54,647 nt of DNA. Origin: Bacillus sp. JCM 19041 (GTDB lineage Bacteria; Bacillota; Bacilli; Bacillales; Bacillaceae_D). Both the position numbers and the translations under genes were made by a program. The stretch spans positions 1-54,647 of the forward strand of contig BAXC01000018.1 of NCBI GenBank assembly GCA_001310375.1, written 5' to 3'. Shown here in pieces: positions 18,424-31,006 of the stretch. The notes under the pieces are model-generated. The model made no database searches, was not told where the DNA came from, and worked only from the letters and a program-made list of their open reading frames with translations. Positions within the stretch are counted from its first letter, which is position 1; each line of letters opens with the position of its first letter.

Positions 18424-20096
18424 ATGATGAACAGTATGGAGCAAAGAAAAGAACAATTGCAGCAAGAAATACGGGCGGCTGTTTTAAAAGCAGGACTTGC
18501 AACAGAAGAACAAATGCCAGCCGTTGTTCTTGAAGTACCAAAAGAAAAAACACATGGCGATTATGCGACAAATATGGCAATGCAACTTGCTCGCGTAGCA
18601 AGAAAGCACCAAAGTTAATTGCTGATGACCTTGTTGAAGCAATTGATCATAACAAAGCAGGGATTGAGCGGATTGAAGTAGCTGGACCAGGCTTTATTAA
18701 CTTCTTTTTGGATAATGCGTATTTACGTGAGATTATCCCAGCCGTCCTCGATGCAGATGTTGATTACGGCAAGAGCACATCTGGTAAAGGTGAGAAAGTG
18801 CTGATTGAATTTGTATCAGCGAATCCAACTGGTGACCTTCATTTAGGTCATGCTAGAGGAGCTGCAGTTGGTGATGCGCTGGCAAATATCATGAATAAAG
18901 CAGGATACCAAGTAGCACGCGAATACTATATTAACGATGCTGGAAACCAGATTAACAACTTGGCGTTATCGCTTGAGGCTCGTTATATGCAGGAGCTCGG
19001 GAAAGAATATGAGATGCCGGAAGATGGGTATCACGGGAAAGATATTATCGAGATTGCACGTGTTTTAGTTAGTGAAGTTGGTGATGCTTATGCAAAACTT
19101 GAAGAAAAAGAAAGACTTGAAACACTGCGCAGCTATGGTTTGGAAAAAGAGTTAGAGAAAATTAAAACAGATTTAGAGGCTTATCGTGTTCGATTTGATC
19201 ATTGGTTCTCTGAAACATCGTTGTATGAGTCAGGTCAAGTGGAAAGAGGATTACGTGTACTTGAAGAAAAGAAAGAAACGTATAAGCAAGACGGTGCTAC
19301 GTGGTTACGCTCAACTGCATACGGTGATGACAAAGACCGTGTTCTTGTTAAACAAGACGGTAGCTATACGTATTTAACACCAGACATTTCTTATCATCTC
19401 GACAAGTTTGATCGCGGCCACCATCGTTTAATTGACGTTCTTGGAGCCGATCATCATGGCTACATTCCGAGGATGCGTGCAGCGATTCAGGCGCTTGGTT
19501 ACGATGCAGATCGCTTTAGTGTTCAGATCATTCAAATGGTCAGCTTGTTCCAGGGCGGTGAAAAAGTGAAGATGAGTAAGCGGACTGGCAAAGCAGTAAC
19601 GCTTCGCGAGTTAATGGAAGAAGTAGGCGTTGATGCAACCCGTTATTTCTTTGCGATGCGCAGCCCAGATACGCATCTTGACTTCGATATGGATTTAGCT
19701 GTATCCAAGTCAAATGAAAATCCGGTTTACTATATTCAATACGCTCATGCACGTGTATGCAGCATGCTCCGTCAAGGTGAAGAACTTGGTTTGGAGTATT
19801 CTAGTGAGACGGATCTGTCTTCTATAGCGAGTGAGAAAGAGTATGAGTTGTTAAAAACAATTGGAGATTTCCCAAGTGCTGTTGCAGAAGCAGCTGCAAA
19901 GCAAATTCCGCAGCGAATCGCGAATTATGCATACGAGCTAGCCCAGGCGCTGCACAGCTTTTATAATTCAACACGCGTACTTGATGAAACGAATAAAGAG
20001 CTTTCAACGGCGCGTTTGGCGTTGATGAAGGCAACTCAATTAACGATTCATAATGCATTAGCGCTAATCGGTGTGCACGCACCAGAAAAGATGTAA
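18424..20096 (+). CDS. argS: Arginyl-tRNA synthetase, frameshifted
   Basis: Class I synthetase that charges tRNA-Arg. [14 protein letters not shown] is the HIGH motif and [15 protein letters not shown] is the KMSKS loop (with R replacing the last S, seen in ArgRS). The N-terminal Add1 domain (residues 1-70) breaks at AGCACCAAAG near 18612; the other frame reads [13 protein letters not shown] and continues to the end. Joined length is about 557, normal. As the only ArgRS seen and an essential enzyme, the break is almost certainly a sequence error. Three tandem ATGs at 18421-18429; the middle one has best spacing to TAAGGAG. Confidence 0.93.
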
Positions 20097-20100
20097 TTGA

Positions 20101-20581
20101 TGGATATTATTTGGTGGCTGCTCATTGCTGTATTTTTTATTGCCAGCTATGTAGGTTAATCGTTCCTATTATTCCCTCGGTTCTTGTCCTCTGGGGCGGG
20201 TTCCTCATCTATCTATTTGCGTTATCAGGTTCGTTAAGCGTATGGTTTTGGATCGGTATGGGTGTTTTGACAGTGTTCTTATTAGTTGTTGATATTCTAG
20301 CAAATGTTGTGTTTGTTAAACGTACTGGTGGAACAAAGTGGGGCGAGCGTGCAGCGCTTATTGGTGTCATTATTGGTGCTTTTGTTTATCCTCCTTTTGG
20401 CTTAATTATTGTGCCGTTTGTCCTTGTCCTGCTGACAGAATTGTTGCAGCAACAAACATTTAATGATGCCGTCCGCATCGCCTTTGCATCATTCCTTGCT
20501 TTCTTAAGTAGTTCTTTTGCGAAGGCGGTTGTGCAAACCGTCATGATTATTTGGTTCTTTATTGAAGTGTGGATTTCATAA
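20101..20581 (+). CDS. DUF456 membrane protein, frameshifted
   Basis: Starts at ATG 20101, four bases after argS. The first 19 residues (DIIWWLLIAVFFIASYVG) form one helix; the frame then shifts near 20157 and continues VPIIPSVLVLWGGFLIY, with several more helices and the conserved NVVFVKRTGGTKWGERAALIG. This is the DUF456 pattern: a glycine-rich six-helix membrane protein with a repeated G-x-x-x-G core. Function unknown. Tight spacing suggests cotranscription with argS. Confidence 0.72.
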
Positions 20582-20610
20582 AACTCAGGTCTTTGGTTCC
20601 GGGTTTCAGT

Positions 20611-20657
20611 TTGTCGACAAAGTCTCGTAAAAACGAGACCGTCGACAAGCTTTTTTT
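20611..20657 (+). terminator. Strong terminator of the argS operon
   Basis: TTGTCGAC pairs with GTCGACAA and, inside it, GTCTCG with CGAGAC around TAAAAA; a T7 tract follows. Confidence 0.88.
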
Positions 20658-20689
20658 ATTGATAAGTGAAGACACGATACTTTTCCCGT

Positions 20690-20740
20690 TTAGCCCTCGC
20701 TCCCGGCATACACTTCGCTTTCCGCGGGCGTGAAGCATTG
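20690..20740. repeat. Possible fragment of a dispersed Bacillaceae repeat
   Basis: The stretch contains CTTCGCTTTCCGCGGGCG and is much more GC-rich than its surroundings. Similar GC-rich blocks recur between genes in many Bacillaceae genomes. Only one copy is seen in this window, so the repeat nature is from memory, not shown here. Confidence 0.35.
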
Positions 20741-20831
20741 CCAAAAACTTCAAGAAAAACAAGAGCGGTCATGAATTTAAACTAGTTAGCCAATTGAAGT
20801 TGGAGGTTAATCACGAACTCCAATTGACCCC

Positions 20832-20866
20832 AAAAAACCACTGAAATAAATTCTCAGAGGTTTTTG
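20832..20866. terminator. Terminator between DUF456 and cls, usable from both strands
   Basis: AACC-CTGA pairs with TCAG-GGTT, each arm with one unpaired A, with A6 before and T5 after. It lies just past the minus-strand cardiolipin synthase stop. An adjacent imperfect repeat (CAATTG...CTCCAATTG, about 20793-20826) is nearby. Confidence 0.55.
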
Positions 20867-20882
20867 TCTATGGTTTTTAACT

Positions 20883-22081
20883 TTATAGCAGTCCTGCAAA
20901 GGGTGCTGCAACCCGTTCTTTTATCTTATCGAGGAAAGGTCTTTGTTCGAGTTTTTCCAATGTTACGTTTATAGATGTAGATCGATCATAGTATACAGCA
21001 GACAATACTTGATCAATGAAAGAAGGGTCATTGCTAATACAGCTCGTCTCGTCATTTAAATGGAGACTACGTCTATCAAAGTTTGGTGTGCCGATTAAAC
21101 AATCGGTTTGATCCGCTATAATTGCTTTTACGTGGTAGAAGCCTCGGTAATAGTGGTGTACGAGAACGCCGGCACGAAGCGCTTCTGTTAGGAAAGGAGT
21201 CGCTCCATGTTTAACAAGAGGATGGTCGGCTTTCTCTGGCAGAATCAATGACACGTTAACACCACGTTGTGATGCATCGAGTACAGCATGGTGAAGCCGT
21301 TTTGATGGAATGTAGTACGGTGTGCAAATAATCAATGAGTGTGTTGCATGTTCAATCATGGCGATTAATTGCTGTTCAAGTCCTACACCCGACGTACTTA
21401 GAAACTGCAAAGGTTGAGTGCCCCGTTCTAACTTAGGGAAAAAGGAGTCGCGATTGGGTAATTTCGTGCGAGAAGCTGCTTTGAAATCTTGTAAAAATTG
21501 ATGCTGTACATCGGCACTGCCTTCCCCAGTAATTCGGAGGTGGAAATCACGCCAAAAACCAAAAAAGGATCGCGACCTAAATACTCATCCCCAACATTAA
21601 ATCCGCCAATATAACTTATTTTCCCATCAATAATAGCTAGTTTTCGATGGTTTCGTCGATTTAATGAAAAGAAAAAATAGGGGCTTCTTATGTTGGCGGA
21701 GCAATAAAATTCGGCTCCGGCAGTATAGAGCTTTTTCTTTAGCGAGTGAGTAAGTTTACAGCCGAATCGATCAACTAGTAGACGAACTTCAACACCTTCT
21801 TGTGCTTTTTTACATAGAGAATCAATAACACGTTTGCCTGTTTGGTCACTACGGAAAATGTAAAATTGGATATGCACATGCTTTTTTGCTTTTAATACAT
21901 CATTAAGAAGCCGGTCAATGAAATCTTCTCCAGTTGTTAAGAGCAGGGTTTCGCTAAACGATTGTTTGCTAATTGTTGGTAGCTTCTCTTCGCGCAGCTG
22001 TTTTAAGCCCTGTGAATAGTCATAACGCCACCATGCACCCACAATGAGGAAGAAGAGAATAATAAATAGAACCCACCACAC
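20883..22081 (-). CDS. ywjE: Phospholipase D-family cardiolipin synthase-like protein, frameshifted
   Basis: An N-terminal membrane helix (WWVLFIILFFLIVGAWW) and two HKD catalytic motifs: HRKLAIIDGKISYIGGFN, and HVKAIIADQTDCLIGTPNFD. Condenses phosphatidylglycerol to cardiolipin in the membrane if it behaves like its family. The frame shifts near 21585 (after DEYLGRDP) and is restored to the downstream frame through RDFHLRITGEGSADVQ and PLQFLSTSG. Joined length about 400, shorter than ClsA types, matching YwjE, which also sits beside fadF in B. subtilis. Confidence 0.8.
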
Positions 22082-22158
22082 GTTTAAGCCCTCCTTCTGT
22101 TTATTTAGCGTTTCCGATTTTTATGTAAACATCCAAAAAGACAAAAAAAATATATGAC

Positions 22159-22172
22159 TGAATGCTCATTCA
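22159..22172. promoter_or_regulatory. Dyad operator in front of fadF
   Basis: TGAATG-CT-CATTCA: six-base arms with a 2-base centre. It sits just upstream of a TATACT -10 (22196-22201), so a bound repressor would cover the -35 region. The arms match the ends of the TGAATGA...TCATTCA operator of B. subtilis FadR (TetR family). Compare the dyad at 24355. Confidence 0.6.
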
Positions 22173-22221
22173 TTTAATCTTGTGTTATACTACGCTTAAG
22201 AATAGCTGGAGGAGGTACTTT

Positions 22222-24310
22222 ATGGAAGTCAATTCTGCACTACTAATTGCCAATTGGGTTTTATTTCTTCTTGTAACCGGTTACGCGGTCTTCTTATTCG
22301 GTTATTTGGTCTTGACTCGTATCCAATTTATTAAGCTAGGCAAGAAAGCAGAGTTTGAAAAGACAATGCAAGAGAGATTGCAGGCAATTTGGGTAAATGT
22401 ATTTGGTCATAAAAAACTGATGAAAGATAAGAAAAGCGGATTTATCCACATCATGTTTTTTATGGATTCTTAATGGTCCAATTCGGAGCAATCGACTTAA
22501 TCTGGAAAGGGTTAAATCCAGGTAGCCATTTACCGCTTGGTCCGGTTTATCCTTATTTCACTTTATTCCAAGAAATAGTTGTTGCGATGATCTTAATAGC
22601 CGTTGTATGGGCATTTTACAGACGCTATATGGAAAAGATTGTTCGCCTTAAGCGTGGTTGGAAAGCGGGACTTGTTCTTATTTTTATTGGTGGATTAATG
22701 GTATCAAAAACCTTTGCCAAAGGAATGGAAATGATTTGGCTTGGCAAGGAATTAACGGGGTTTGAACCACTCGCAACTGCGGTTGCTTTTGCTTCAAGTT
22801 GGATTGCACCGTCAGTAGCAGCGGCTTTATTTTTTGTTTTTTGGTGGGCCCATCTTTTATTCTTGTTAACGTTTTTAGTTTATGTGCCTCAATCAAAGCA
22901 CGCTCATTTAATTGCTGGACCAGCGAATGTGTTTTTAGGGCGTACGCATAAAGTTGGTCAACTTGCGAAAGTCGATTTTGAGGAAGAAGATGCTGAAAGC
23001 TTTGGAGTCGGAAAAATTGAAGATTTCAATCAAAAGCAACTACTTGATTTATACGCATGTGTGGAATGTGGACGCTGTACGAATATGTGTCCAGCAACGG
23101 GCACAGGTAAAATGCTGTCGCCAATGGATTTGTTACTTCGAATGAGAGACATTTAACGGAAAAGGGTGCTGCAATTACCTCTCGTACACCGTGGATGCCT
23201 TCCTATGCATTTGCTGGTACAACGGCAAATGTACTCGCGTCTAAAGGACATGAAGAGGCAGCGGCAGGATACGATGTGAGCTTGATTGGAGATGTCATTA
23301 CAGAAGACGAGATTTGGGCGTGTACAACTTGCCGTAACTGTGAAGATCAATGTCCAGTAATGAACGAACATGTTGATAAAATCATTGACTTACGACGTTA
23401 TTTGGTATTGACTGAAGGAAAGATGGATCCTGATGCACAGCGGGCGATGCAAAACATTGAGCGTCAAGGTAACCCATGGGGGATTAGCCGGAAAGAACGT
23501 GAAAACTGGCGTGATGGGCGCGATGATATTGAAGTTCCAACAGTAAAAGAATTAAGCAAAAAAGGCGAAGAGTTTGAGTACTTATTTTTCGCTGGATCAA
23601 TGGGAGCTTATGACAATCGTAGCCAAAAAGTTGCGCAATCATTTGCAAAACTTTTGAACTTGGCAGGTGTATCTTTTGCGATTATCGGGAATAAGGAAAA
23701 AAATTCAGGCGACACACCTCGTCGCTTAGGGAATGAATTTTTATTCCAAGAACTTGCAAGCGCAAACATCGAGTTGTTCCAAAAGAATAATGTGAAAAAG
23801 ATCGTGACAATTGATCCTCATGCATATAATACGCTAAAGAATGAATATCCGGACTTTGGTTTGGAAGATGTAGAAGTGTATCATCATACTGAACTATTAG
23901 CTAAACTTCTAGAGGAAGGTAAGCTTATACCAACCAAGGAAGTACAAGAAACGATTGTGTTCCATGACTCTTGTTATTTAGGGCGCTATAACGACGTTTA
24001 TGATCCTCCACGTGAGATTTTAAAACATATTCCTGGTGTAAACGTTGTAGAGATGGAGCGCAACCGAGAGAATGGAATGTGCTGTGGTGCAGGTGGTGGA
24101 ATGATGTGGATGGAAGAAGACAAAGGTCAGCGGGTAAATGTTGCGAGGACAGAGCAAGCTCTGGCTGTTTCACCTTCCGTTATTGGAAGTGCTTGTCCGT
24201 ATTGCTTGACAATGTTAAGTGATGGGACAAAGGCGCTTGAAAAAGAAGAAGATGTCCAGACGTTAGATGTAGCAGAGATTTTAGAAAGATCAATGGATGA
24301 ATCAGCTTAA
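22222..24310 (+). CDS. fadF: Fe-S electron-transfer oxidoreductase FadF, frameshifted
   Basis: Membrane Fe-S protein thought to pass electrons from acyl-CoA oxidation (via ETF) to the quinone pool. The N-terminal half has several helices (NBC/NarI-like). Then two 4Fe-4S motifs follow, CVECGRCTNMCP (near residue 280) and CTTCRNCEDQCP, and a C-terminal CCG-domain pair (FHDSCYLGRY, GMCCGAGGG, ACPYC). Two indels split it, near 22465 and near 23152. Joined length about 695. It opens the fatty-acid degradation block; the start ATG 22222 follows GGAGGAGG. Confidence 0.86.
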
Positions 24311-24336
24311 CAAGATTCGCGCTAAGGCGAATCTTG
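24311..24336 (+). other. Hairpin between fadF and thiolase genes
   Basis: A perfect 10-bp stem (CAAGATTCGC with GCGAATCTTG) around GCTAAG. The tail TATTTC is weak, so it may be a leaky terminator or a processing/stability element rather than a full stop. Confidence 0.6.
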
Positions 24337-24354
24337 TATTTCAAACAATTATGA

Positions 24355-24370
24355 CCGAGCGTTCGCTCGG
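24355..24370. promoter_or_regulatory. Dyad operator in front of the thiolase gene
   Basis: CCGAGCG-TT-CGCTCGG, perfect 7-base arms. Aligned by centre with the fadF dyad, both fit GA-R-Y-G-NN-C-R-Y-TC, so one TetR-type regulator could read both. It lies immediately before the thiolase ribosome binding site, where a repressor would act as a roadblock. Confidence 0.5.
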
Positions 24371-24386
24371 AAGGGGAGAGATAATC

Positions 24387-25569
24387 GTGAAGACAGTTAT
24401 TGTGAGCGGGGCACGAACACCGATCGGGAAAATGGGGGGCGCTCTTTCGACGCTTAAAGCAACTGAACTTGGTGGAATTGCTTTAAAGGAAGCATTAAAA
24501 AGGGCTGATTTAAAACCAGAACAAGTTGACGAAGTCATAATGGGAAATGTCCTGCAAGCTGGTGTTGGGCAACTTCCTTCTAGACAGGCAATGCATGAAG
24601 CGGGAATCCCTTGGAGTGCGCGAACAGAGACGATTAACAAAGTTTGTGCTTCGGGTATGCGGGCAGTAACATTAGCTGACCTTGCGATTCGTTCGAATGA
24701 GGCAGAAGTGATTCTTGCGGGTGGCATGGAGTCTATGTCAAATGCCCCGTATTATATGCCAAAGGCGCGTTTTGGCGCGCGGATGGGTGATGCGACGATG
24801 GTCGATGGCATGGTTTATGATGGCCTCACATGTTCGTTTTCAAATGTTCATATGGGTGTTTACGGAAGCAAAACAGCAGAAGAACTCGGTCTCTCGCGTG
24901 CGGAGCAGGATCAATGGGCTGCAAGAAGTCAGAAGCTCGCTGTTCAATCGGTTGAAAGCGGTATCATCAAGGAAGAAATTATTCCCGTAGAAGTGAAAGG
25001 GAAAAAAGGTAAAGTAACTGTGGTGGAACAAGATGAAGCACCAAGGTCTGGTACAACAATGGAATCGCTTGCGGCGCTTCGCCCAGCTTTCGGTAAGGAT
25101 GGAACGATTACCGCGGGCAATGCGCCGGGCGTAAATGACGGTGCTTGTGCAATGGTTTTAATGAGTGATGAAAGAGCTAAAAAAGAAAATAAACAAGTGC
25201 TTGCAACAATAATTGCTCATGACAAGTTAGCTGTAGCTCCAGAAGATTTCCCGAAAACACCAGGTCTTGTTATTAACTCCTTACTTGAGAAGACCGGACT
25301 TAATCTTGAAAAAATAAAGCGCTTTGAAATTAATGAAGCGTTTGCTGCTGTAGCGTTAGCGGGAAATCAACTTGCTGGTCTTGATGAAGATAAAGTAAAT
25401 GTGAACGGTGGCGCAGTTGCGTTTGGACATCCAATTGGAGCGAGTGGAGCAGGATTATTTTGACTCTGGCCTATGAATTAAAACGCAGTGGTGGGGGCTA
25501 TGGATCGCAGCGATATGTAGTGGTGGCGGCCAAGGTGACGCGATCTTGCTTTATGTGGAAGGGGAATAA
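24387..25569 (+). CDS. Acetyl-CoA acyltransferase (thiolase), frameshifted
   Basis: Cleaves 3-ketoacyl-CoA to acetyl-CoA, or condenses two acetyl-CoA. The nucleophilic Cys is in NKVCASGMRAV, then NEAFAAVALAG, the His motif GGAVAFGHPIGASGA, and the distal Cys in ICSGGGQGD. The main frame ends at 25463. The expected C-terminus appears in other frames (LTLAYELKRSGGGYG, then AAICSGGGQGDAILLYVEGE), so two indels lie near 25452 and 25503. GTG 24387 is chosen: it follows AAGGGGAG and gives the normal start KTVIVSGARTPIG. FadA- or MmgA-like; which one cannot be decided. Confidence 0.88.
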
Positions 25570-25572
25570 AAG

Positions 25573-26417
25573 ATGAATACAGTGATGGTAGTTGGCGCGG
25601 GTCAAATGGGAGCAGGGATTGCAGAGGTTTTTGCTGCAAAAGGGTTTCGTGTACTCCTGCATGATCAAAGCAAAGAAACTACTGAACGAGGAAAGCTAGG
25701 TATTGAGGGGCGTCTGGGAAAGCTAGTCAAAAAAGGGTATGCAAACGAAGAAGATGTTGCATCTACTCTCAAACGAATTGAACCTGTGTTCCAGCTATCT
25801 GAAGCAGCTCGGGCAGAGTTAGTCATTGAGGCAGCGACGGAGAATGGTGAGATAAAAAAGGAAATCTTTAAAGCGATTGACGAATTTGCCCCCGAGGGTC
25901 GATTATGGCGACGAATACGTCCTCTTTACCTATAACGGATATCGCAAGTGTAACAACTCGTCCGGAGCAAGTGATTGGAATGCATTTTATGAACCCGGTA
26001 CCTCGGATGAAATTAGTTGAAGTCATTCGTGGTTTGGCAACATCAGATCACGTATATGAAACAGTTATGGAAACGTCAAAGAAACTTGATAAAGTCCCAG
26101 TTTCAGCTGAAGATTTCCCTGGGTTTGTGTCGAACCGTATTTTAATGCCAATGATTAATGAAGCGGTTTTCACTTTATATGAAGGTGTCGCGACAGCAGA
26201 GGATATTGATACGGTCATGAAACTCGGAATGAACCACCCAATGGGACCACTTACACTTGCTGATTTTATTGGACTTGATACGTGCCTATCTATTATGAAT
26301 GTTTTACATGATGGTTTTGGAGACAGCAAATACCGTCCTTGTCCTCTTCTAAAAAAATACGTTCAAGCAGGATGGTTAGGCAAAAAAACGGGCAGGGGGT
26401 TCTTTATTTATGAGTAA
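25573..26417 (+). CDS. 3-hydroxyacyl(butyryl)-CoA dehydrogenase, frameshifted
   Basis: NAD-dependent oxidation of 3-hydroxyacyl-CoA. The Rossmann motif [16 protein letters not shown] is at the N-terminus. The catalytic region has [16 protein letters not shown] and the C-terminal domain has [16 protein letters not shown] and [11 protein letters not shown]. One indel near 25900 separates DEFAPEG from [11 protein letters not shown]. Joined length about 281, typical of Hbd/MmgB. It begins 3 bases after the thiolase stop and overlaps the next gene by 8 bases, so the block is one operon. Confidence 0.88.
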
Positions 26418-27552
26418 TGTTTTCTTTAATGAAGAACAGATCATGATGCAAAAAATGGTGCGTGAGTTTGCGAAAGAACAGATCCTTCCTGCTGTAGAGC
26501 AGATGGAAGAGCAAGATAAATTTCCCCGTGAGGTATTAAAAAAAATGGGGGAACTTGGTTTAATGGGTGTTCCAATACCGGAGAAATATGGCGGTTCGGG
26601 CATGGATTTTGTTTCGTATATTATCGCGGTACATGAAGTATCGAAAGTAAGTGCCGCTGTCGGACTAATTATGAGTGTTCATACATCGGTTGGAACAGTA
26701 CCAATTGTTCTCTACGGGACAGAAGAACAAAAACAGAAATACGTACCTAAGCTTGCTTCAGGAGAAATGATTGGTGCCTTTTGTTTAACGGAACCTAATG
26801 CTGGAAGTGACGCGAAGTCGTTGCAAACAAAAGCCGTAAAAGACGGGGACGGCTATATTTTAAATGGATCAAAAGTATTTATTACGAATGGGGGCGAAGC
26901 GGGGAGCTATTTAGTCTTTGCCGTAACCGATCCAACCGCTGGTTCCAGAGGGATCTCTTGTTTTATAGTAGAAGCAGAGACAGAGGGATTAATTATTGGA
27001 AAAAAAGAAAGGAAACTTGGCTTGTATGGATCAACGACAACGGAGGTGTTATTCGAGAATTGCAAAGTGACATCAGGACAATTGCTTGGGCGTGAAGGAG
27101 AAGGGTTAAAAATCGCACTCTCGAATTTAAACTCCGGACGAATTGGTATCGCAGCTCAATCCTTAGGAATTGCTGAAGCTGCCCTAGAAGCAGCAAGTGG
27201 GTATGCAAATGAACGCAAGCAGTTCGGAAAAAAACTACTCGAACATCAAGGTTTGGCTTTTAAACTAGCAGATATGGCAACGGAAACGGAAGCGGCCAAA
27301 CAGTTAACATACGCCGCCGCTCAATTAAAAGAGCGTGGTCTTCCCTGTGCGAAGGAAGCTTCTATGGCTAAGTTATTTTCATCTAGAACGGCGATGGATG
27401 TGGCGACAAAAGCCATTCAAGTGTATGGCGGTTACGGCTACATGAAAGAATACCCGGTTGAACGGTATTTCCGAGATGCGAAGGTGTGCGAAATTTATGA
27501 AGGTACGAGTGAAATACAGCAAATGGTCATCGCCAGACATTTAACCGTCTAG
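26410..27552 (+). CDS. acdA: Short-chain acyl-CoA dehydrogenase
   Basis: 380 residues, intact. FAD enzyme forming enoyl-CoA and passing electrons to ETF. The signatures are [20 protein letters not shown] and [38 protein letters not shown] and the catalytic Glu in YEGTSEIQ are at the end. Overlaps the preceding dehydrogenase gene by 8 bases. AcdA or MmgC-like. Confidence 0.9.
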   Translation: MSNVFFNEEQIMMQKMVREFAKEQILPAVEQMEEQDKFPREVLKKMGELGLMGVPIPEKYGGSGMDFVSYIIAVHEVSKVSAAVGLIMSVHTSVGTVPIVLYGTEEQKQKYVPKLASGEMIGAFCLTEPNAGSDAKSLQTKAVKDGDGYILNGSKVFITNGGEAGSYLVFAVTDPTAGSRGISCFIVEAETEGLIIGKKERKLGLYGSTTTEVLFENCKVTSGQLLGREGEGLKIALSNLNSGRIGIAAQSLGIAEAALEAASGYANERKQFGKKLLEHQGLAFKLADMATETEAAKQLTYAAAQLKERGLPCAKEASMAKLFSSRTAMDVATKAIQVYGGYGYMKEYPVERYFRDAKVCEIYEGTSEIQQMVIARHLTV

Positions 27553-27627
27553 CTTCGTGCAACGGACACATCTTCGTGTTAAGATAACAAAAAAACGAAG
27601 AAAGCAGCGGGAAGTAGGTACTAACGA

Positions 27628-28251
27628 ATGTCAAAAAAAAATCGTGCCGTCAATGGTAAAGGATCAACAATTAGTAAAAAAAACGCCGGGAACAAATGAT
27701 TAAAAGGTGCTGTGCATTTATTTATTGAAAAAGGATTTCACCGAACAACGACGAGAGAGATAGCCAAGGAGTCTGGTTTTAGCATTGGCACGTTATATGA
27801 ATACATTGGTGCAAAAGAAGATGTACTCTACCTTGTGTGTGATTCTATCTATGATGAGGTAACAGAAAACGTGAGGGTCCAACTAGATACAACTGGTACT
27901 GCTCTAGAGCGATTAAAAAAAGCCATCTATGCCTATTTCTCGGTTGTGGACGATATGCAAGAAGAAGTGCTTGTTATGTATCAGGAAACAAAATCATTGC
28001 CAAAGGAAACCTTGCCTTATGTATTAAAGAAAGAATTGGAAATGGTTGAAATGATGGAAACCTTAATTTCCGATTGTGCAAATAGTGGGGATTTACTGAT
28101 ATCAAGCCAAGAACAACATCTTTTGGCTCATACGATTCTTGTAATGGGTCAAATGTGGACATTTCGCAGATGGGCAGTGCAAAGTGTGCTTGATCTTGAA
28201 GCTTTTACAGAACAACAAACAAAGCAGTTACTAACTGCTTATTTGCCATAA
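27628..28251 (+). CDS. TetR-family regulator (FadR-like), frameshifted
   Basis: The helix-turn-helix is FHRTTTREIAKESGFSIGTLYEYI. The rest is a helical ligand domain of about 140 residues. The N-terminus is scrambled by three shifts in A-rich stretches (27631-27700): fragments VPSMVKDQQLVKK and RREQMIKGAVHLFI appear in different frames. The gene ends the fatty-acid block, so it probably represses it and releases on acyl-CoA binding, with the dyads at 22159 and 24355 as candidate sites. Confidence 0.8.
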
Positions 28252-28256
28252 GTGTG

Positions 28257-28285
28257 GCCGCAGGTTTTGCAGACTGCGGCTTTTT
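28257..28285 (+). terminator. Terminator of the fatty-acid degradation block
   Basis: GCCGCAG pairs with CTGCGGC around a 10-base loop, followed by T5. Confidence 0.85.
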
Positions 28286-28422
28286 CGAATGTGAGGGAGT
28301 GGATTTTAACTAGCAATAAAGATGAAATATGTTTATAATGGGACGTATGATTTTATCAACTGATGGCTTACAATAGAGATGTGAGAACAAATTGGTTTAA
28401 GATGGAAAGGGCGTGCTCGGTT

Positions 28423-28935
28423 GTGGTTGATTTGCAATCCTTAAAAAAAGAAGACCTGAATGAAATGTCAATGGTAGAAACGGCGTATGCATTAATGGTT
28501 GAAAAAAGACAGCCTTATAATTTCTACGACTTGCTTGAAGCGGTAGCAAAAATAAAAGGTTTGTCTAAGACAGAAATGGACGCGCGCATTTCATTTCTAT
28601 ATACGGATTTAAATATTGATGGTCGTTTTCTTACTCTTGGCGACAATAAATGGGGACTGAAAGCATGGTACCCTCATGAACAGTCAGAAGAAGAAATTAC
28701 AAGCTCTGCGAAACCTGCTAAGCGCCGTAAGTCAAAAGACGATGAAGATGACGAGTATGATTTAGATAATGAAGTCGAAGAAGATGAGTTCGAGGACTTG
28801 GAAGATGAGCTAGATGAGCTAGCAGATGAAGAAGATCAGGACGACGACGATGAGTTTGATGATAAAGACGACGACGATGATGATCTTCCAGATTTTGATG
28901 AGGATGAAGAGCATTCCGAAGAAGAAGAAGATTAA
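28423..28935 (+). CDS. rpoE: RNA polymerase delta subunit
   Basis: About 170 residues. The folded N-terminal HARE-HTH domain is [19 protein letters not shown] and [27 protein letters not shown]. After residue 105 the chain is nearly all Asp/Glu, the disordered acidic tail that helps release nucleic acid and recycle polymerase. GTG 28423 gives the family-like start [16 protein letters not shown] 28402 in frame is possible but has a weak ribosome binding site. Position directly before pyrG matches B. subtilis. Confidence 0.9.
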   Translation: MVDLQSLKKEDLNEMSMVETAYALMVEKRQPYNFYDLLEAVAKIKGLSKTEMDARISFLYTDLNIDGRFLTLGDNKWGLKAWYPHEQSEEEITSSAKPAKRRKSKDDEDDEYDLDNEVEEDEFEDLEDELDELADEEDQDDDDEFDDKDDDDDDLPDFDEDEEHSEEEED

Positions 28936-28943
28936 TTGTCAAC

Positions 28944-29068
28944 TTGACTTCTTGATGTGAACTAGGTAAAATCATTTTTGGGCTCATTATGAGCTTATTT
29001 AATGGAGATTATAAACAAAAGTGCGCCCCATTCATTCGTGGGTGAGGTGCCACTTTTGTTTTTTTTGA
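28944..29068 (+). promoter_or_regulatory. pyrG promoter and CTP-sensing attenuator leader
   Basis: TTGACT (28944-28949), a 17-base spacer, TAAAAT (28967-28972) and then GGGCTC starting at 28980, 7 bases downstream. Starting a transcript with GGGC allows reiterative G addition when CTP is low. The leader ends in a terminator: AAAAGTG plus C-rich GCGCCCC (29017-29029), pairing with GAGGTGCCACTTTT (29044-29057), then T8. The C-rich arm can pair with added G residues to form an antiterminator. This is the arrangement known for B. subtilis pyrG. Confidence 0.8.
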
Positions 29069-29121
29069 TAGAACAACGATAAAATGGAGCATCCCCTTAA
29101 TTGACCATAGGAGGAAACAAA

Positions 29122-30728
<1,607 letters not shown>

Positions 30729-30740
30729 TCAAATAAAAAG

Positions 30741-30783
30741 AAGGCAGTTGCGGCTAGATATGTACGTGACTGCCTTTTTTTAA
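30741..30783 (+). terminator. Terminator of pyrG
   Basis: AAGGCAGT pairs with ACTGCCTT across a 20-base loop, followed by a T run. Confidence 0.75.
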
Positions 30784-30980
30784 TTGATAGAATGAGAAAA
30801 ATGTTTATTTTTGCTTATTTCTGGTTATAGGTAGAGGCATTGTGATGTGGAATCGATTGGGAGTAATTTGATTAGATCGTATCCCTCCATCAACTGTGTC
30901 CCAACAAGTAGAATTCGGGAAAAGAATGTCGAGGGGGGTGGAGAAAGTTGGATGTGTGTATGTGCACATTTGTTAAGAAA
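30784..30980. other. Intergenic region between pyrG and ywjG
   Basis: No gene or structured element seen here beyond the two flanking terminators. Confidence 0.4.
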
Positions 30981-30982
30981 TT

Positions 30983-31006
30983 AAAAAAGCAGGGGTTGCC
31001 TGCTTT
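30983..31006 (-). terminator. Terminator of ywjG
   Basis: On the minus strand AAAGCAGG pairs with CCTGCTTT (short loop) followed by T-rich sequence; it overlaps the ywjG stop codon. Confidence 0.7.

Noticed and set aside
28718..28987. His/Leu-rich minus-strand frame
   Set aside because: It is the reverse reading of the GAT/GAA repeats that encode the acidic tail of RpoE.
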